A stretch of 64,000 bases of DNA from JACCWP01 sp963785115 (lineage in GTDB: Bacteria > Actinomycetota > Actinomycetes > Propionibacteriales > Nocardioidaceae). Below the pieces are notes generated by a model. That model searched no databases, was not told the DNA's origin, and saw only the letters and a list, made by a program, of their open reading frames with translations. The stretch is from the NCBI GenBank assembly GCA_963785115.1, contig CAWATY010000031.1, positions 372,001 through 436,000 on the forward strand. Reading direction: 5' to 3'. The translations under genes were made by a program, and so were the position numbers. Of the stretch, positions 43,162-51,337 are shown piece after piece. Every line of letters starts with the position of its first letter. Positions within the stretch are counted from its first letter, which is position 1.

Positions 43162-43790
43162 GACGGCTCCCCCGCCCCGGTGGCCGCCATGCCGCGGTCG
43201 GTGGCGTAGTCGGACAGCAGCTCGCGCAGCTGGCGGCGACCGCGGTGCAATCGTGACATCACGGTGCCGATCGGGGTGCCCATGATCTCGGCGATCTCCT
43301 TGTACGCGAAGCCTTCGACGTCGGCGAGGTAGACGGCGTACCGGAAGTCCTCCGGCAGCTTGGTCAACGCGTCCTTGACGTCGGAGTCGGGCAGGTGCTC
43401 GAGCGCTTCCATCTCGGCGGACTTGAGCCCCGCCGGGGTGTGCCCGGCCGCGGCGGCCATCTGCCAGTCCTCCAGCTCCTCGGTGGGCTGCTGGATGGGC
43501 TGGCGCTGACGCTTGCGGTAGGAGTTGATGTAGGTGTTGGTGAGGATGCGGTAGAGCCAGGCCTTGAGGTTGGTGCCCTCGCGGAACTGGTGGAAGGCGG
43601 CGAACGCCTTGGCGAAGGTCTCCTGCACCAGGTCCTCGGCATCGGCCGGGTTGCGCGTCATGCGCAGGCCGGCCGAGTAGAGCTGGTCGAGGAAGGGCAG
43701 CGCGTCGCGCTCGAAGCGCTCGGCCCGCTGGTCGTCGGTCTCCGCGGGCGGTTGGTCCGCCGTTGTCGGACTGTCTGTGGTGTCGTTCAT
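43158..43790 (-). CDS. sigR: ECF sigma factor SigR/SigH (thiol-oxidative stress)
   Basis: Group 4 sigma factor, 210 residues, coupled to its anti-sigma gene rsrA. Region 2 (LRMTRNPADAEDLVQETFAKAF, ILTNTYINSYRKR) and region 4 (KEIAEIMGTPIGTVMSRLHRGR) are complete; the spacer DWQMAAAAGHTP is typical of SigR/SigH. ATG at 43790 gives the standard short form. The frame stays open upstream to an ATG at 43889, downstream of a SigR-type promoter, so a longer form like Streptomyces SigR-prime is possible. Confidence 0.94.
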   Translation of the reverse strand: MNDTTDSPTTADQPPAETDDQRAERFERDALPFLDQLYSAGLRMTRNPADAEDLVQETFAKAFAAFHQFREGTNLKAWLYRILTNTYINSYRKRQRQPIQQPTEELEDWQMAAAAGHTPAGLKSAEMEALEHLPDSDVKDALTKLPEDFRYAVYLADVEGFAYKEIAEIMGTPIGTVMSRLHRGRRQLRELLSDYATDRGMAATGAGEPS

Positions 43791-43911
43791 CGCCTGCCAG
43801 CGTACCTGGGGGGTCCCTCGGTCAGCCGACTGCGCGGGGTCGCGTAGGTCACCCCAGCGAGTGTCGGCTCCGGGGCTGAGCGGCGGCATCGTCGTCAGCA
43901 CGTGACGTATC

Positions 43912-43938
43912 AACCGGTCCCGGCGCGGCGTTGTTCCC
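43912..43938 (-). promoter_or_regulatory. SigR-type autoregulatory promoter of sigR
   Basis: On the minus strand GGGAAC (43938-43933) is followed after exactly 18 bases by GTT (43914-43912). This fits the GGAAT/C-N18-GTT consensus of SigR/SigH promoters, at the place expected for positive autoregulation, about 120 bases before the sigR start at 43790. Confidence 0.75.
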
Positions 43939-43975
43939 GGGCTGTCGCAGGGCTCACCGTGGGTCACACCGTGGG

Positions 43976-44635
43976 TCACACGGTGAGGCCGGCCCGCTCC
44001 AGCACCCAGTCACCCACCACCCGGGCGACCTCGTCGAGTGCGGTGTCGCGGGCCGCCGCGCCACCGTCGGCGACGCGGACGGCGAATCCGTGGTCGGCAC
44101 CCGGCACGATCACCAGCCGCCGTCGCGGGGTGCGCAGCGGGGACAGCTCGGCCGCCGAGCCGAACGGGTCGCGGGAACCCTGCACCACCAGCGTCGGCAG
44201 CGGCTGTCCGGTCAGCTCCTCGGCCCGCGACGCATCCGGCCGACCGGGCGGGTGCAGCGGGAACGCCAGCGCCAGCACCCCGACGGCGCCCACCTGCCGG
44301 CCGGTGCGGCAGGCGACCCGCGCACCGGCGCTGCGCCCACCCACGATGAGCGGCGTGCGGGGCCTCAGGTGGTCGTTCACGGCGCGGAAGCACTCGTCGA
44401 GCACGGCGGGCGCGGCAGCCACCCGGCGACCCGCGACCCGCCACGGCTGCTCGACCAGCACCACCGAGATCCCCCGCCGGGGCAGCAGCTGGGCCAGCCG
44501 CTGCAGGTCGACGGCCTCGATGCCACCGCCGGCGCCGTGGCCGAGGGTGAGGGTGGCGACCGGGATGGATGCCTGATGCCGGTGCGCGCGAGCCGGTCCG
44601 TGCGGGGTGGCGACGGTGGTGACGCGGGCCAGCAC
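43976..44635 (-). CDS. KANL3/Tex30-like alpha/beta hydrolase
   Basis: A 219-residue hydrolase: TLTLGHGAGGGIEAVDL near residue 25, nucleophile elbow IVGGRSAGARVA near 88, acid in VVQGSRDPFG near 145 and histidine in VPGADHGFAV near 173. The family is related to dienelactone hydrolases and has no agreed bacterial function. GTG at 44635 lies 5 bases after the stop of the SRAP gene. It ends about 35 bases before the sigR promoter, so it is probably a separate transcript from sigR. Confidence 0.82.
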   Translation of the reverse strand: MLARVTTVATPHGPARAHRHQASIPVATLTLGHGAGGGIEAVDLQRLAQLLPRRGISVVLVEQPWRVAGRRVAAAPAVLDECFRAVNDHLRPRTPLIVGGRSAGARVACRTGRQVGAVGVLALAFPLHPPGRPDASRAEELTGQPLPTLVVQGSRDPFGSAAELSPLRTPRRRLVIVPGADHGFAVRVADGGAAARDTALDEVARVVGDWVLERAGLTV

Positions 44636-44640
44636 GCGGG

Positions 44641-45435
44641 TCAGCCGTCCTCGGGCGGCAGCGGCTCGACCAGCTCCGGACCGTTGTTGCGCACCGCGTT
44701 GACCGCCGTGGAGACCGGGTAGGCCTGCAGCCGGTCGACCTCGCCGGCGCCGGGGGCAGCGGGGACGAGCAGGCCGAGCAGCGTGTCCTGGGCGTCGGCC
44801 CCGCCGACCGTCGGGTCGAGCCACGCCTCCCACTTGTCCGGCTCCACCAGCAGCGGGGCGCGGTCGTGCAGGTGCCCGAGGTCGTCACGGGCGGTGGTGG
44901 TGAGGACGACCGAGGTCCACCAGAACGCGTCGGGGTCGCCCTCGTCCTTGGTGGGGTCCTTCCAGATCTCGTACAGCCCGGCCATCGCGAGGACACCGCC
45001 GTCGCGCGGGTGGATGTAGAAGGGCTGCTTGACCGGCTTGCCCTTGGCATTGAGACGCTCGGTGACGTACCACTCGTAGTAGCCGTCGGCGGGGAGCAGG
45101 CAGCGGCGCGCGGCGAAGGCCCGGCGGAACGAAGGCTTCTCGGCCACCGTCTCGGTGCGTGCGTTGATCAGCCGGCTGCCGATCTTTGGGTCCTTGGCCC
45201 ACGACGGCACCAGCCCCCAGCGCAGCACGGTCAGCTGACGCACCGGGGCCGCGTCGCGGTCGCGGTGCGGGTGGCGGGTGATGATCGCCGGGACCGGCTT
45301 GGTGGGGGCGACGTTGTAGTCCGCCTCGAGTCGCTCCAGCACGTCGCGTCCGGCCAGCCGCCGGTCGACCTGGTCGACCTCGAACTCCTCGACCAGGTCG
45401 TCGGGTGACCGACTCGCCGCGTACCTCCCGCACAT
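44641..45435 (-). CDS. HMCES/YedK-type SRAP protein
   Basis: Protects abasic sites in single-stranded DNA by forming a covalent link to its N-terminal cysteine, 264 residues. After removal of Met1 the protein begins CGRY, with Cys2 as nucleophile. SRLINARTETV near residue 95, DGYYEWY near 122 and LGHLHDRAPLL near 200 supply the conserved Asn, Glu and His. Charged loops make it longer than YedK (222). M. tuberculosis has a homologue between sigH and aroA, as here. Divergent from the T-box-controlled AspRS. Confidence 0.92.
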   Translation of the reverse strand: MCGRYAASRSPDDLVEEFEVDQVDRRLAGRDVLERLEADYNVAPTKPVPAIITRHPHRDRDAAPVRQLTVLRWGLVPSWAKDPKIGSRLINARTETVAEKPSFRRAFAARRCLLPADGYYEWYVTERLNAKGKPVKQPFYIHPRDGGVLAMAGLYEIWKDPTKDEGDPDAFWWTSVVLTTTARDDLGHLHDRAPLLVEPDKWEAWLDPTVGGADAQDTLLGLLVPAAPGAGEVDRLQAYPVSTAVNAVRNNGPELVEPLPPEDG

Positions 45436-45484
45436 GGCCGTCAGCGTAGGCCGCGGCGCCGACCTCGCCGGGATCACCAGAGCC

Positions 45485-45720
45485 CCGTACGGTGAGCATC
45501 GGCACCGACGAGACCGAGTACGGCCCGACCACCGGAGCCGAGAGAGCCGCCCCACGGCTGGGAGGGCGGCCTCCGGCCGGGCCCGAAGACATCTCCGAGC
45601 CGCGCGCAGGACAAGAGGCCGCACCACCCGGTCACCGGGAGGGCGGCGAAGGTGTGGTGGCACCGCGAGCTCCCCGCTCGCCCGCACCTCCAGGGGCACG
45701 ACGACCAGGAGGTGACGATC
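45485..45720 (+). promoter_or_regulatory. Translational T-box riboswitch for AspRS
   Basis: tRNA-sensing leader. A short stem I is closed by CCGTAC/GTACGG (45485-45523) with a candidate GAC (Asp) specifier at 45512-45514. The antisequestrator has helix AGGTGTGG (45650-45657) with CCGCACCT (45682-45689), the 7-base bulge TGGCACC (45658-45664), and helix GCGAGC/GCTCGC. TGGC would pair with the GCCA end of uncharged tRNA-Asp or tRNA-Asn. CACCTCC (45685-45691) is perfectly complementary to the ribosome site GGAGGTG (45708-45714), so without uncharged tRNA the start would be masked. Confidence 0.85.
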
Positions 45721-47034
45721 ATGTCGACCACGTCGACTACCGACACACCCGCCCGCACGCTCGCCGCCGCACTGCCCGACCACGTCGGCGAGGACGTGCT
45801 CGTGCAGGGCTGGGTGCACCGCCGTCGACGGCTGTCCGCCGTGGCCTTCGCGGTCGTCCGCGACCGCAGCGGGCTCGCCCAGGTCGTGGTCCGCGACGAC
45901 AGCGCCCGCACAGCGCTCGACGCCCTGGGCGAAGAAACCGTCGTCGCGGTCCGCGGCCGGTGCGTGGCCAACCCGCAGGCGCCGGCGGGCGTCGAGGTGG
46001 TCGACCCGGTGATGGAGGCGCTCGGCGAGCCGTCGGAGACCCCGCCGGCCGAGCTGTGGCGACCCGAGCTCACCGTGTCGCTGCCCACGCTGCTCGACCA
46101 CGCGTCGGTCACCTGGCGGCACCCGCGGCGCCAGGCCGTCTGGCAGCTGGCGGCCGCGTCGTTGCACGGCTTCCGATCGGCCCTCGGCGCGGCCGGGTTC
46201 ACCGAGGTCCAGTCGCCCAAGATCGTGGGCAGCTCGACCGAGTCGGGCGCCACCGTCTTCACCCTCGACTACTTCGGCCGCCCCGCCTACCTCGCCCAGT
46301 CGCCCCAGTTCTACAAGCAGACGCTGGTGGGGGTGTTCGAGCGGGTGTACGAGGTCGGGCCGGTGTTCCGGGCGGAGCCGCACGACACCGTCCGGCACCT
46401 GGCCGAGTACGTCTCGCTCGACGCCGAGCTGGGCTTCGTCCGCGACCACCGCGACGTCCTGGCCGCCCTGCGCGACACGCTGGCCGGGATGGTCGCCGCG
46501 GTGCACGAGCGGGCGGCTGGCGCGGTCGAGCTGCTCGGCGTCGACGTACCGGTGGTGCCCGACGAGGTGCCGGTGCTGCACTTCGCCGAGGCGCTCGCGA
46601 TGGTGGGCGCCGACCCCGACGAGCCCGACCTCGCGCCCGAGCACGAGCGCCGGCTTGGCGCCTGGGCACGCGAGGAGCACGGCAGCGACTTCCTCGCTGT
46701 CGAGGGCTACCCGATGGTGAAACGGCCCTTCTACACCCACCCCGACCCCGCCGACCCGCGCTGGTCGCGGTCGTTCGACCTGCTGTTCCGCGGCATGGAG
46801 CTGGTGACCGGCGGGCAGCGGCTGCACCGGCACTCCGACTACGTCGCCGCCCTGGCGGAGCGGGGCGAGCCGCTGGAGCCGTACGCCGCCTACGTCGACA
46901 CCTTCCGGCACGGCGTGCCCCCGCACGGGGGCTTCGCGATCGGGCTGGAGCGGTGGACCGCCCGGCTGCTCGAGGCCGAGAACGTCCGCGAGGTCACGCT
47001 GTTCCCGCGCGACCTGCACCGGCTCGCACCGTGA
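45721..47034 (+). CDS. Short, archaeal-type aspartyl-tRNA synthetase
   Basis: Class II synthetase, 437 residues. OB-fold anticodon domain (LVQGWVHRRRRLSAVAFAVV) then the catalytic core: motif 2 VFRAEPHDTVRHLAEYVS near residue 216 and motif 3 GGFAIGLERWTARLL near 400. The GAD insertion of the usual bacterial enzyme (about 590 residues) is absent. Enzymes of this type are often non-discriminating, charging both tRNA-Asp and tRNA-Asn with Asp for later amidation; which applies here is open. GGAGG lies 8 bases before the ATG, within the T-box. Confidence 0.88.
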   Translation: MSTTSTTDTPARTLAAALPDHVGEDVLVQGWVHRRRRLSAVAFAVVRDRSGLAQVVVRDDSARTALDALGEETVVAVRGRCVANPQAPAGVEVVDPVMEALGEPSETPPAELWRPELTVSLPTLLDHASVTWRHPRRQAVWQLAAASLHGFRSALGAAGFTEVQSPKIVGSSTESGATVFTLDYFGRPAYLAQSPQFYKQTLVGVFERVYEVGPVFRAEPHDTVRHLAEYVSLDAELGFVRDHRDVLAALRDTLAGMVAAVHERAAGAVELLGVDVPVVPDEVPVLHFAEALAMVGADPDEPDLAPEHERRLGAWAREEHGSDFLAVEGYPMVKRPFYTHPDPADPRWSRSFDLLFRGMELVTGGQRLHRHSDYVAALAERGEPLEPYAAYVDTFRHGVPPHGGFAIGLERWTARLLEAENVREVTLFPRDLHRLAP

Positions 47035-47080
47035 CGCCCGCCCGTCGCGGCCGACGGGTCGAGACGGTAAGAATGGACCC

Positions 47081-47560
47081 ATGAGTCTCGTGCGCCTGCT
47101 CGCCCGCCCCATGCTCGCCTCGATGTTCGTGGTCGGAGGGATCGACGAGGTGCGCAACGCCTCCGCGCTCGCCCCCGCGGCCAAGCCGGTGACCGACAAG
47201 GTGACGCCGCTGATCACCTCGCGGGTGCCACCGTCGGTGCCGCTGCCCTCCGACGCCGCGGGCTGGGTGCGGCTCAACGGGGCGGTCAAGGTCGGCGCGG
47301 GACTGATGCTCGCGACCGGCAGATTTCCCCGACTGGCGGCGCTCGCGCTGGCTGCCTCGATGGCGCCGACGACATTCGCCGGGCACCCGTTCTGGGAGGA
47401 GCGGGACGCCGAGGCCAAGACCGAGCAGAAGCAGCAGTTCTTCAAGAACGTGTCGATGGTCGGCGGGCTGCTGATCGCGGCGGTCGACATCGAGCCCACC
47501 GCCCGCGAGCGGGTCGAGCTGACCGCCCGCCGGGTCAAGCGCGCCGTCACCCCGTCCTGA
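47081..47560 (+). CDS. DoxX-family membrane protein
   Basis: A 159-residue protein with about four hydrophobic segments (residues 1-20, 70-85, 92-110 and 128-145) and the DoxX pattern ARPMLASMFVVGGIDEVRN near the start. M. tuberculosis and related species have such proteins in redox-homeostasis complexes; the precise role is unknown. ATG follows AspRS by 46 bases. Confidence 0.82.
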   Translation: MSLVRLLARPMLASMFVVGGIDEVRNASALAPAAKPVTDKVTPLITSRVPPSVPLPSDAAGWVRLNGAVKVGAGLMLATGRFPRLAALALAASMAPTTFAGHPFWEERDAEAKTEQKQQFFKNVSMVGGLLIAAVDIEPTARERVELTARRVKRAVTPS

Positions 47561-47579
47561 CCCACGACGGCTGAGCGCG

Positions 47580-48845
47580 GTGACGCAGTGGTGGCCGGCA
47601 CCAACCCCCGGGCACCCCGTCGACGGCGCGATGTCGCTGCCCGGTAGCAAGTCGCTGACCAACCGGCTGCTGGTGCTCGCCGCGCTGGCCGACGGGCCCA
47701 GCACGCTGGTGCGGCCACTGCAGGCCCGCGACAGCGCACTGATGGCCGACGCGTTGCGGGCGATGGGCACCACCATCGACGAGTCGGACGGGCAGTGGCG
47801 GGTGGCGCCGGCACCGCTGCGGGGACCGGCCGATGTCGACTGCGGCCTGGCCGGCACCGTGATGCGGTTCGTGCCCCCGGTCGCCGCGCTGGCCGACGGG
47901 CCGGTGCACCTCGACGGCGACCCGCGGGCCCGCGAGCGTCCGATGGACCAGACCGTGGGCACGCTCCGAGCGCTCGGGGTGGAGGTCGACGACGACGGCA
48001 GAGGCGCGCTGCCGATCACCGTGCGCGGGCGCGGCGCCGTACGCGGCGGCCCGGTCGAGCTGGACGCGTCGTCGTCCAGCCAGTTCGTGTCCGCGCTGCT
48101 GCTCGCGGGGGCGCGCTTCGCCGAAGGTGTCGACGTGCGGCACCAGGGCAAGCCGCTGCCGTCGCTGCCGCACGTGCAGATGACGGTCTCGCAGCTGCGG
48201 GCGCGCGGGGTGCACGTCGACGACTCCGAGCCGAACCGCTGGCGGGTGTCCCCCGGTCCGGTGGCGGCACTCGACGCCGTGGTCGAGCCCGACCTGTCCA
48301 ACGCCGCGCCGTTCCTCGCCGCCGCCCTGGTCACCGGGGGCCGGGTTCGGGTGCGCGACTGGCCGGAGCGGACCGACCAGGCCGGTGACGCGCTGCGCCA
48401 CCTGCTGACGACGTTCGGCGCGACGGTCGAGCGCGACGGCGGCGACCTCGTCGTCACCGGCGGCGAGTCGCTCAGCGGCGTCAGCCTCGACCTGCACGAC
48501 GTCGGCGAGCTGACGCCGGTCGTGGCCGCCCTGGCGGCGTGCGCCACCTCGGCCTCGCAGCTCAGCGGCATTGCCCACCTGCGCGGCCACGAGACCGACC
48601 GGCTGGCCGCGATCGCCAGCGAGATCGGTCGGCTCGGCGGCCACGTCGAGATTCAGGCCGACGGACTGCGGATCGAGCCCGCGACCCTCCACCCCGGCCG
48701 GTGGCACACCTACGCCGACCACCGGATGGCACACGCGGGCGCCGTGATCGGGCTCGTCGTGCCCGGCGTCGAGGTCGAGGACGTCGCCACCACCGGCAAG
48801 ACCTTCCCCGGGTTCGCCGCGGCGTGGGAGCGGTTGGCCGCATGA
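47580..48845 (+). CDS. aroA: 3-phosphoshikimate 1-carboxyvinyltransferase (EPSP synthase)
   Basis: Shikimate-pathway enzyme joining phosphoenolpyruvate to shikimate-3-phosphate, 421 residues. Signatures: MSLPGSKSLTNRLLVLAAL near residue 18, GTVMRFVPPVAAL near 93 and DHRMAHAGAVIGL near 380. The conserved LxAGTxxR segment reads DCGLAGTVMRF. GTG start. Its TGA overlaps the rsgA ATG, an arrangement shared with M. tuberculosis. Confidence 0.95.
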   Translation: MTQWWPAPTPGHPVDGAMSLPGSKSLTNRLLVLAALADGPSTLVRPLQARDSALMADALRAMGTTIDESDGQWRVAPAPLRGPADVDCGLAGTVMRFVPPVAALADGPVHLDGDPRARERPMDQTVGTLRALGVEVDDDGRGALPITVRGRGAVRGGPVELDASSSSQFVSALLLAGARFAEGVDVRHQGKPLPSLPHVQMTVSQLRARGVHVDDSEPNRWRVSPGPVAALDAVVEPDLSNAAPFLAAALVTGGRVRVRDWPERTDQAGDALRHLLTTFGATVERDGGDLVVTGGESLSGVSLDLHDVGELTPVVAALAACATSASQLSGIAHLRGHETDRLAAIASEIGRLGGHVEIQADGLRIEPATLHPGRWHTYADHRMAHAGAVIGLVVPGVEVEDVATTGKTFPGFAAAWERLAA

Positions 48846-49831
48846 GCCGCTGGGACGAGGAGGCGAAGTACGACCGGCCGCGCCATCGCACCCGGCCGCG
48901 GACCAAGGACCGCCCCGCGCACGACGACGCGCTGCCCGCGCTGGTGACGACCCGCGACCGAGGTCGCTACACCCTGCTGGTCGGCGAGGGCGACGAGGCG
49001 AGAGTGGTCACGGCGATGAAGTCGCGCCCGCTCGGACGCAAGGGCGTGGTCGTCGGCGACCGGGTTCGGGTCGTGGGCGACGTCAGTGGCGACGAGGGGT
49101 CACTCGCGCGGATCGTCGCGGTCGACGAGCGTCGTACGGTGCTGCGCCGCACCGCCGACGACGACGACCCGGTCGAGCGGGTGATCGTGGCCAACGCCGA
49201 CCAGCTGGTCGTGGTCACGGCGCTCGCCGACCCACCGCCGCGCGAGGGACTGATCGACCGCTGTCTGGTCGCGGCCTTCGCCGAGGGCATGGATGCCCTG
49301 CTGTGCTTGACGAAAGCCGACCTCGCGTCACCCGACGAGCTGCTGGCGGCGTACCGGCCGTTGGGCGTCGAAGCGGTCGCCACCCAGCGCGGCGGTGACC
49401 TGTCGCCACTGCTCGAGCGGCTGCAGGACCGGATGAGCGTGCTCGTCGGGCACTCGGGCGTCGGCAAGTCGACGCTGGTCAACGCACTGGTGCCCGGTGC
49501 CATGCGCAACACGTCGGTCGTCAACGCCGTCACCGGGCGCGGGCGGCACACGTCGACCTCGGCGATCGCTCTCCCGATTCCCGGCGGTGGGTCGATCGTG
49601 GACACCCCGGGAATCCGTTCGTTCGGGCTGGCGCACGTCGACCCCGACGGCCTGCTGGACGCGTTCCCCGACCTGGCGGAGGCGTCGACGGCCTGCCCTC
49701 GGGGTTGCGCACACCTCGAGGACGCACCTGAGTGCGGACTCGACCTGGCGGTCGCGGAGGGCCGCGTCGAGGCGGTACGGGTGGGGTCGTTCCGCCGCCT
49801 GCTGCACAGCAAGGAGGGCGACTCCGACTGA
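48842..49831 (+). CDS. rsgA: Ribosome small-subunit GTPase RsgA
   Basis: 30S maturation factor, 329 residues, a circularly permuted GTPase. Order: basic N-terminal tail, OB fold (about 30-100), G4 LTKAD near 158, G1 GHSGVGKSTLVNAL near 203, G3 DTPGIRSFG near 256, and a zinc finger Cys/Cys/His/Cys (ACPRGCAHLEDAPECG) near 285. The ATG overlaps the aroA stop. All GTPase motifs are intact. Confidence 0.95.
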   Translation: MSRWDEEAKYDRPRHRTRPRTKDRPAHDDALPALVTTRDRGRYTLLVGEGDEARVVTAMKSRPLGRKGVVVGDRVRVVGDVSGDEGSLARIVAVDERRTVLRRTADDDDPVERVIVANADQLVVVTALADPPPREGLIDRCLVAAFAEGMDALLCLTKADLASPDELLAAYRPLGVEAVATQRGGDLSPLLERLQDRMSVLVGHSGVGKSTLVNALVPGAMRNTSVVNAVTGRGRHTSTSAIALPIPGGGSIVDTPGIRSFGLAHVDPDGLLDAFPDLAEASTACPRGCAHLEDAPECGLDLAVAEGRVEAVRVGSFRRLLHSKEGDSD

Positions 49832-49844
49832 CGGAGTTTGCCGC

Positions 49845-50375
49845 TCAGTCGGTGGAGTAGTCGCCGCCGCCCCAGACTGCCTTCGAACCGGCGTCGCCGA
49901 CCCGTACGGTCTGGACGCCGACGGCGATCGCGCCGAGCACCAGCACGACCGACATGACCACGGCGAGCGCCCCTGCGCCGTGGCTTGCCGGCTCGCGCGA
50001 GTCGGTTGCTCGCGAGGAGCGAGCACCCGACCCCGGCGGGCTCACCAGGGCGACCGCCAGCAGGGCGATCACGGCGTAGCCGTAGACCATCCACCTCAGC
50101 TGGTTGGCCAGCTCGGCGTGCCGCTCGATGAGCTCGGCCGCCTCCCCGGTCATCCCGAGGGCGGCCTCGAGGTTCTCGCCGCTCTCGATCGCGACGAAGA
50201 CCGTGACGGCGGCGCCGATCGCCACCAGGGCGAGCGGCCACCGCGCCCAACCTCGCAGCCGCGGGATGGCGTAGAGGATCCCCAGCAGGGCGAGCAGCGG
50301 CACCAGCACGACAGCGCCGTGCACCACCAGGGCGTGGACGGGCAGACCGTTGACCGTGTCGGGAACCACCTGCAC
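49845..50375 (-). CDS. DUF2231 membrane protein
   Basis: A 176-residue integral membrane protein with four helices and the DUF2231 beginning (NGLPVHALVVHGAVVLVPL). Members are sometimes linked to heme or iron-sulfur electron transfer, but no redox motif other than the membrane histidines is visible here. GTG at 50375 was preferred since the family starts close to the N-G-L-P-x-H motif; the frame is open to 50426. Convergent with rsgA. Confidence 0.78.
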   Translation of the reverse strand: MQVVPDTVNGLPVHALVVHGAVVLVPLLALLGILYAIPRLRGWARWPLALVAIGAAVTVFVAIESGENLEAALGMTGEAAELIERHAELANQLRWMVYGYAVIALLAVALVSPPGSGARSSRATDSREPASHGAGALAVVMSVVLVLGAIAVGVQTVRVGDAGSKAVWGGGDYSTD

Positions 50376-50446
50376 AGACAACCCTGCTGGCCGTGCCGCG
50401 CACAACCTGCCCGGGGGTACTAGCACCGGCGGCTAGCCTGCTGGCC

Positions 50447-51325
50447 ATGTCCAGCGCCCACACCGACGACCTCCGGCTCGCCCACGTGCTGGCCGACGAC
50501 GCCGACTCGGTCACGATGGAGCGCTTCCGCGCCGCCGACCTCCACGTGTCGACCAAACCCGACACGACGTGGGTCACCGACGCCGACAGCACCTGCGAGC
50601 AGGCGCTGCGCCGCACGCTAGGCCGGGCCCGTCCCCGTGACTCCGTGCTCGGCGAGGAGGAGGGCCTCACCGGCTGGGGACCGCGGCAGTGGGTGATCGA
50701 CCCGATAGACGGGACGTCGAACTTCGTCCGGGGCGTGCCGGTGTGGGCCACCCTGATCGCGCTGATGGAGCGCGACGAGGTCGTCGTGGGATGCGTGTCG
50801 GCCCCGGCGCTGGGCAAGCGGTGGTGGGCCTCGCGCGGCGGAGGCGCCTGGACCGGCAAGTCGCTGATGTCGGCCAAGCCGTGCCGGGTCTCCGACGTGG
50901 CCGAGATCCACGACGCGTCCTTCTCCTACGCCGAGCTCACCGAGTGGGAGCGGATCGGCCGGCTCGACGACGTGCTGGCGCTGACCCGGCGGTGCTGGCG
51001 CAGCCGCGCGTACGGCGACTTCTGGTCATACGTCCTGGTGGCCGAGGGGGCCGTGGACATCGCGGCCGAGCCCAAGCTCGCGCTGCACGACATGGCCGCG
51101 CTCGAGGTGATCGTCACCGAGGCCGGCGGGCGCTTCACCTCGCTCGCCGGGCGGGACGGGCCGCTCGGCGGCAACGTGCTGGCCACCAACCGGGTGCTGC
51201 ACGACGCGGCCATGGCGTTCCTCGGCCACTTCCCCGACGACGACGGGACCGACGACGGCGCAGGAGACGACGCGGGCGGGAGCCTGCATGACCTGGCTCG
51301 GCGCCGCCGGACGCCGCCGGCCTGA
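50447..51325 (+). CDS. hisN: Histidinol-phosphatase HisN (inositol monophosphatase family)
   Basis: Mg2+-dependent phosphatase, 292 residues. Metal ligands are visible in GEEEGLTGWG near residue 67 and VIDPIDGTSNFVRGVP near residue 85, with the third site LHDMAALEVIVTEAGG near 208. The match is to the actinobacterial HisN type (histidine synthesis), though inositol-phosphate activity cannot be excluded. The last 30 residues are low-complexity. ATG at 50447, divergent from the DUF2231 gene. Confidence 0.87.
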   Translation: MSSAHTDDLRLAHVLADDADSVTMERFRAADLHVSTKPDTTWVTDADSTCEQALRRTLGRARPRDSVLGEEEGLTGWGPRQWVIDPIDGTSNFVRGVPVWATLIALMERDEVVVGCVSAPALGKRWWASRGGGAWTGKSLMSAKPCRVSDVAEIHDASFSYAELTEWERIGRLDDVLALTRRCWRSRAYGDFWSYVLVAEGAVDIAAEPKLALHDMAALEVIVTEAGGRFTSLAGRDGPLGGNVLATNRVLHDAAMAFLGHFPDDDGTDDGAGDDAGGSLHDLARRRRTPPA

Positions 51326-51337
51326 TACCGGCGCGGG

